The notes under the pieces are model-generated. The model worked only from the letters and a program-made list of their open reading frames with translations. It ran no database searches and was not told the DNA's origin. A program made the translations under genes and the position numbers. A DNA stretch of 64,000 bases, taken from NCBI GenBank assembly GCA_037367405.1, contig JAZKJV010000149.1, positions 124,001 to 188,000 on the forward strand, given 5' to 3'. Position 1 is the stretch's first letter. Each line of letters starts with the position of its first letter. The stretch is from Ottelia alismoides (Eukaryota; Streptophyta; Magnoliopsida; Alismatales; Hydrocharitaceae). Below, in pieces: positions 58,782 through 64,000 of the stretch.

Positions 58782-61700
58782 TAATGAGTCTCCATTTCAT
58801 CATCTTAATTTTTTCATTTGGTCGTAAATCCCTACTTAAATGCATGTATATAACATTAATTTGTAGAAAATAACACTCATAAATTGGCTAATAAATACCG
58901 TCTAAATATTGATATCTAACTACAATATACAAGAATAAAGGAATGAAAAGAATGAAGTGTCAAAGACACTGAAAGACCCTGGACCCCGAGATCATAGGGC
59001 ATTAAAACTGTACAGAAAATCCTTAAAACCCTGATTTTTATTCATCAATAAATAGCCTTCTAGGACATATTTTATATTCCAGTTGTTATATCTCAAATAA
59101 TAAAAATCTCAACACAAAACTTGTACATAAAATTGCAAAGAGAAATAAAAAATGTATTTCACATTAAAATAATATAGAATGCACCCAGGACAAACTGAAC
59201 AAAAAACCCACAAACAAAGCATCACGGACATATATCTCCTATATACATAGTCAAAATTAACATAATTTACTTTCATTGTTCATAAAATTTAATTATCTAT
59301 TTAATAACGGCAGTTTTATTAAAAATGGCGCTCATATGCAAAAGTTGGGTTTTGGTTGCCTATTTTTATTTTCTTAAATTGTATACATGCATATTATATT
59401 CAATATATTCATTCTTTATATTTTTAACTTTCTTGTATTTTTAAATATTTCTAAATATCATTAAAAATACATTTGAATAATAGACATAAAATAAAACATC
59501 AAAAATGTATTAAAATAAATAAAGTACTATACTCTAAAGGAAAACTCTACCTATAAAATACATTTACATGTTTATTAATGTAAAAAAATAAAATTAGGAA
59601 AATAAAATAAAAATATGTAAATATATATTTAATTATATTATAAACATATAAAATACGTAAATACAATAATAAAATATAAACACAATTAAAAATAAAATAT
59701 TCTAAATATAGGTAAATAAACCTACGTATATACAAGTAAAAAATAACACTTAATAATAAGCATTATAAAAATAAAAAATCCTATAATTGATTACATAAAA
59801 TAAAAAATATTTTTTGTTTTTAATAAAAATTAATAAAATTATTTATTATTTTATATTGAGTTTTTAAGGGATTTATTTTCTTGAATTTCCTGTTTGGTCC
59901 ATGTGTACAAACCAAGTGGTGCAAACTATTGACTGCCAGGTCAACTATCCAGCCTACCCACCTCTTCCTGTCAGACTCATATACACCACGTCATTTTTCC
60001 ATTTTTGGTGATGTTACGTTGCTCGAAACACCTCAATTTCTGAACCAACATTGCGCTCCACACCTTCGCCCATCTATCCATGCCTCTAGATTGGTTAGAC
60101 AAACACTCCATTGTTTGTAAACCATGATCAAACCAGCCCCATCCCTTATGTACAAAAAAAAATCCTTCTTCCTTTTTGGATTTTGATCCCACTTTTTCCT
60201 CTATAAACCCTAAAGGATTCATCTAGGTTGATCACCTCGATGACAACAAAAGATCCCTTGCCTTATTGTCATGGAAAAGGGAGAGATTTCAGTGGTCCAT
60301 ATCGCCAGAGATCCTCTCAAGCAACGTTTTCTACTCGTTGGCTCTAACCTTGTATGAGTTGGTCTCTTTGCATTTTCTTCTCGTATTTCTTTCCTGAATC
60401 GTAGAGTAACCTTTATTTCTTGTAACTAGTACATATTTTAGTTTAATTTTAGGATTTAAATCTACTGGAGCATTCAGCTCCAGCCCCAAATTCCCTTGCA
60501 ATTCGACTCGCCTCAACCCACTTTCACCTCATACTCATTCCTAAGTCTCCATCATTCGCCCCTATTTCCACCTTGAACCAACACGGATCAAGCTCTATCA
60601 AATCTCCCTCTATTGCCTATCGTTGGATCTCTTCCACCCGACCTCCTCAAAGTGCATTCAGCATCAATCAGTGGTCGAGGATCTTTGCCTCGAGCTTGGA
60701 ACTGTTTTTTGTGTAGGCGTGGGATTCAAGGGAACCCTGGAGCAAGGAATCAATGGTATACAAGGTTTCCAAGAAACCTCTTTTTCGTTCGAGCGCCAAT
60801 ATCCCATCGCAGGGTCCTTGACCATCTTGAAGATTTCAGCAAAAGCAATGAGCCTCCAACAATGTGATGAGCCTCTCATCAGCAACGGAAAAGGTCAGAG
60901 CGAGGAGAAAACGCAAATCAAAGGTCACCCTAGAGCTATTCTTGGGGTATTTGTCTAGATGCCCCCAGAACTGAAGGATCAATAAGTGTGGGCCAGATCT
61001 AACTTGGGTCCTCCAAATCAAGGCAAAGAACTAAGTCCCCTCCGACTTCAGATCGACTTTAAGTGGCTGACATGGATTGCCTTTTTATGTTTATAAATTT
61101 ACCCTATAAATATTTAGGATGTTTTAGATATTTGTGTAATATATGTATAAATCTAGTAGAGCTTTTTGAATATAGGGTTTAGGACTTGTGCTAGGTCAAC
61201 TCATGTGCCTGCCTAAGTGAGGCGCCTGGGCTATTTGCAAAGAAGCCCCTCCATGTTCCTTTATTTCATTTTAGTCTTTAAATTTATAATATAAGTGTAA
61301 TATTTTAGGAAAATTTCATGCAAATGCATGCATTACATTTTTATTAGAAAAATACCCCTTCTAGGCTTGTAGTACTTTCCCTTCATATTTATTTTTATTA
61401 AATTGCTCATATGCTTTAAAAGGTAAGAAAAAACATGGTAGATGCCTCTTGATCATTTCATATAATCTCATATTTTTTTTGGATTTCATTACATTTTTCC
61501 AACTATTAAAAATCATTTAGGATCTATTTATTCCCTGTTTACATATTAGAATACCAAAAATATGTAAAATCACTTTACAAATTACAAAGAATTGTATATA
61601 TTTTATTATATACTCTTAACTCTAAAAGAAAAACCACAAAAAATATAAAACAAAATGTTAAAAATCATAAAACTCTAAATAATACAAAAACATCAGTACA

Positions 61701-62639
61701 AATTCTATTAAAAAATACAAATAAATAGTTTTATAGTTCATATTTTTATTTAATTATATTGTATATATTAAAAATAGTTTTGGGAATTTTGGTCTTATTA
61801 TATATTTTTAAAACCCAAAATAATTCGGCCAATTTCTATAACTTAATATTTTGATCTATTAAATGTATTAAAAATTAGCATTAAATGTATTAAATGCCAC
61901 AAAAACAATGGAAAACATTAAAAACATAAAAAACATTTTATATTCTAAATTTTCACTATATGTTCATATATTTAAAATTATAAAATCATGTATACAATAT
62001 ATATCGTATAATAGTTATATACTTATAATTATTAAGTGAAAATATTGTGTATATATATTGAAAACCTTTAAAAATAAAAAGAACAATTCATGGTTATATT
62101 TACTTATATTTGTATATTTACTATATATTCTATCTACTATTAACATCTATATAATCATTATTACTATATAGAGTTATATATCTTATTTCTGTAAATCAAA
62201 AATGAAATTAAAAACTTGCAAAATTAAAAAGAAAATAAAAAATAAAATGTATAAAAATATAAAACTATAAATAACACATAAAAACTAAAATTATTAAAAC
62301 CCCACAAAAAATCAAAAAGCAAAAAAACACAAGAATAATCATATTAAATTTTTATTAATCATATTTAGTTTTTATTAATTGAGAATAATCTATTCAGTTT
62401 GCTCTCAGTGGTTAGACCCCTACACTTTATAACTATACATTTTTGTATGGTATACTAAATTTCACCTCATATTTTATCACTGTTTTATCTATATAATGGT
62501 TTTATTGTTGATGATTTTATTGATTCGATTCCAAGTACCGCGAGGTTAGCCACCACAGCGATTGACGGATCCAACCTGTCGGACACTATAGACCCTCCAA
62601 TATCGGAAGTTAGAAATCCCCAATCGATCACCTCTATTA
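58782..62639 (+). repeat. Very diverged Athila-like 5' LTR (G4)
   Basis: Start TAATGAGTCTCCATTTCATCATC aligns with TGATGAATCTGTGATTCATCACT of LTR1 (TG decayed to TA). The segment at 59329-59360 matches the GCTCGTATGAGAAAGTTGGGTTTTT block. TATAAA lies at 60202-60207 at about the expected offset. The end ...TATTA at 62639 precedes a decayed primer binding site. Length 3858 bp against 3857 for LTR2 and LTR3. AT-rich at 59370-59880 and 61260-62480. The ORFs at 59881-61021 lack domains. Confidence 0.72.
60202..60207 (+). promoter_or_regulatory. TATA box of G4 LTR
   Basis: CTATAAACCC about 1.4 kb into the LTR, matching the position of the LTR2 and LTR3 TATA boxes. Confidence 0.55.
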
Positions 62640-62641
62640 AA

Positions 62642-62659
62642 TGATGCCGTTATAGGGGA
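62642..62659 (+). other. Decayed tRNA-Asp primer binding site of G4
   Basis: TGATGCCGTTATAGGGGA matches 13 of 18 bases of the G1 site, in the right place after the LTR end. Four of the five changes are transitions. Confidence 0.65.
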
Positions 62660-64000
62660 GCAAAGATAGGATTTTGTGCATATATATATATATATGCATA
62701 TGTATATGTATCTTATTTCTTGTTTTTATTTTCTTTATTCAAATAATTGTTATGTGTGCTAACCATATCTCTTTGTTGATTTTCTACGAGGGGCCATTAT
62801 GCGAGGATGATCTTCTATGAGGCCAAGTCAATTGAGTAGAGCAGAGACTGGCCCATCTTTGTACGCTGGTAGGAGAGCAGGAAAGCCGACCAAGGAGTTG
62901 AGTAGCACACTGAACTTGATATTTATTTTATTTTCTATGAAAGAGACTCATTTATTTTTGTAATATAATTTGTAATAAATACAAGACTTGGACATTCAAA
63001 CACTCTAACACACATGTTTTACAAAGTGTCTTTTCACTTGGGGGCTTGCTCGGTTTTTCCGTGTTTTTCTCTCCTACTTTTTTCCTCATATTTTTCCATT
63101 TATTTTACTTTGTTTCCCTTGTTTTGAGTTTTTTCTTTCTTTTCTTTGTTTTGTGTCATTGCAGTCCCAAGTTATAGATTTTTATTTTTTTCAGCCTTGT
63201 AGCACTAGGCCCACACACCTAAAAGAATTCTTTTCCAATAAATTGTTGGACTTAGTCAAATTAATAAATATATATTTCCCTAGTAGAAGTTCCTGCTAGG
63301 TCGGTTCTTGCTTGCCAGATATATGAAAGATTTTTTAATGTGTGGATCATCTTACATGTAGACTGCTGGAGTCAGGTACATTTTCATGCATTCGATTTTC
63401 CGTATTCCATCCCATGTTTTCTTGAAATTAGGCAATCAAAGGAATCAAAAATTTATTAGTTGATTTCTTTTTCAAAAAGGTTAAAAAAAGTGATAACTAA
63501 TAAATTTAGAACTACTAATTGTACTCGACCTTAAAACTAAACATAAAGGACAAATATCATTATATTGGGGAAAGTGACCCTTCATTGTTATAGTTACACT
63601 CTAGACCGAGTGAGGAATAAACACATAAGGATTAGAGCTGCTATCCTTGTACTTGTGCATTTGGCGATTGGTTCATCTCATGGGTCATGTTATTGCTGTA
63701 AGTACTTGCCTCTGACTTTAGACGAAGTGGTCTAGTGTTTGAGTAGGTGTGCTACACTGACACAACCACAACCACTCTTGGCGACTGCACCTATAAGTTT
63801 ATAAATTTTTGCTTTTTCACCTAACTTTAAAATCGAAAAGATAAAAGACCTATGCTTCGTGATCTTCAGAATGTTGAGTTTGTAAATTGAGGGGTTTGAT
63901 TTGTTTTATTTTATGTGAATGCTAGATCTTTCTTTGCATTTGTGCCTTCTTCCTCCCTATTTTTCCTTGACTATCATGTTCTCCCCGATCCCTGCCTCCT
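62660..64000 (+). other. G4 leader, runs off the window
   Basis: Collinear with the G1 leader in scattered blocks: a TGCGAGGA segment near 62800, a CCCACACACCTAAAAGAA segment near 63210 (G1: ACACTTAAAAGACGCACC), a CGAGTGAGGAATAA segment near 63610. Begins with a TA microsatellite (62683-62695). No ORF is supported. Gag would start beyond the window if the leader is similar in length. Confidence 0.6.

Noticed and set aside
60613..60958. Overlapping 84- and 111-codon ORFs at 60613-60958 as a host gene
   Set aside because: They fall inside the G4 LTR by boundaries and TATA position, have no domain, and two frames are open over the same bases, which is typical of chance.

Overview
The window reads as intergenic heterochromatin of a flowering plant, and every stretch I can assign is LTR retrotransposon. 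The evidence is copia-type primer binding sites for initiator tRNA-Met, an Athila-type (Ty3/gypsy) primer binding site for tRNA-Asp, Athila-type protease, reverse transcriptase and integrase motifs, many C-to-T type stop codons, and no recognisable host gene, tRNA, rRNA or CRISPR. I cannot name the species.

Layout. Positions 1-21645 hold two old Ty1/copia elements in + orientation with 2.6-2.7 kb LTRs. Element A has LTRs at (before 1)-2124 and 7571-10214. Element B has its 5' LTR at 10762-13433 and an internal region that breaks off at 18380. B is then joined to a second copy of the A-LTR end plus spacer, followed by a complete LTR (19009-21640) flanked by ACGAC. Pieces of an old Athila-like element on the minus strand (called G3) run from about 23191 up to 28467 and resume at 58657-58781. 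Into G3 went a 30.2 kb composite (28473-58656) of three LTRs and two internal regions (LTR1-int1-LTR2-int2-LTR3, called G1 and G2). A single 5-bp target duplication, CTACC, flanks the whole composite. At 58782 a fourth, very diverged Athila-like LTR begins on the + strand (G4, 58782-62639), followed by a decayed primer binding site and leader to the end of the window.

How the parts work together. Each Athila internal region has the order primer binding site, about 1.4 kb leader, gag, protease, RT-RNase H, integrase, about 1.8 kb of 3' non-coding DNA, polypurine tract. G1 and G2 share ancestral lesions (a gag frameshift, a gag TAG, and protease in a shifted frame) and each has its own later lesions. 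Neither copy can make the full set of proteins. LTR1 has also lost its TATA box.

Most interesting signal. Between the integrase stop and the 3' polypurine tract lies an array of four stem-loops, each ending in a copy of the polypurine-tract motif (TAAGTATAGGGGGG or a variant) and spaced about 105 nt apart. G1 and G2 carry it, and so does the highly diverged minus-strand G3, together with about 0.9 kb of conserved non-coding sequence further downstream. This looks like a retained cis-acting system of the family. Its function is unknown to me.
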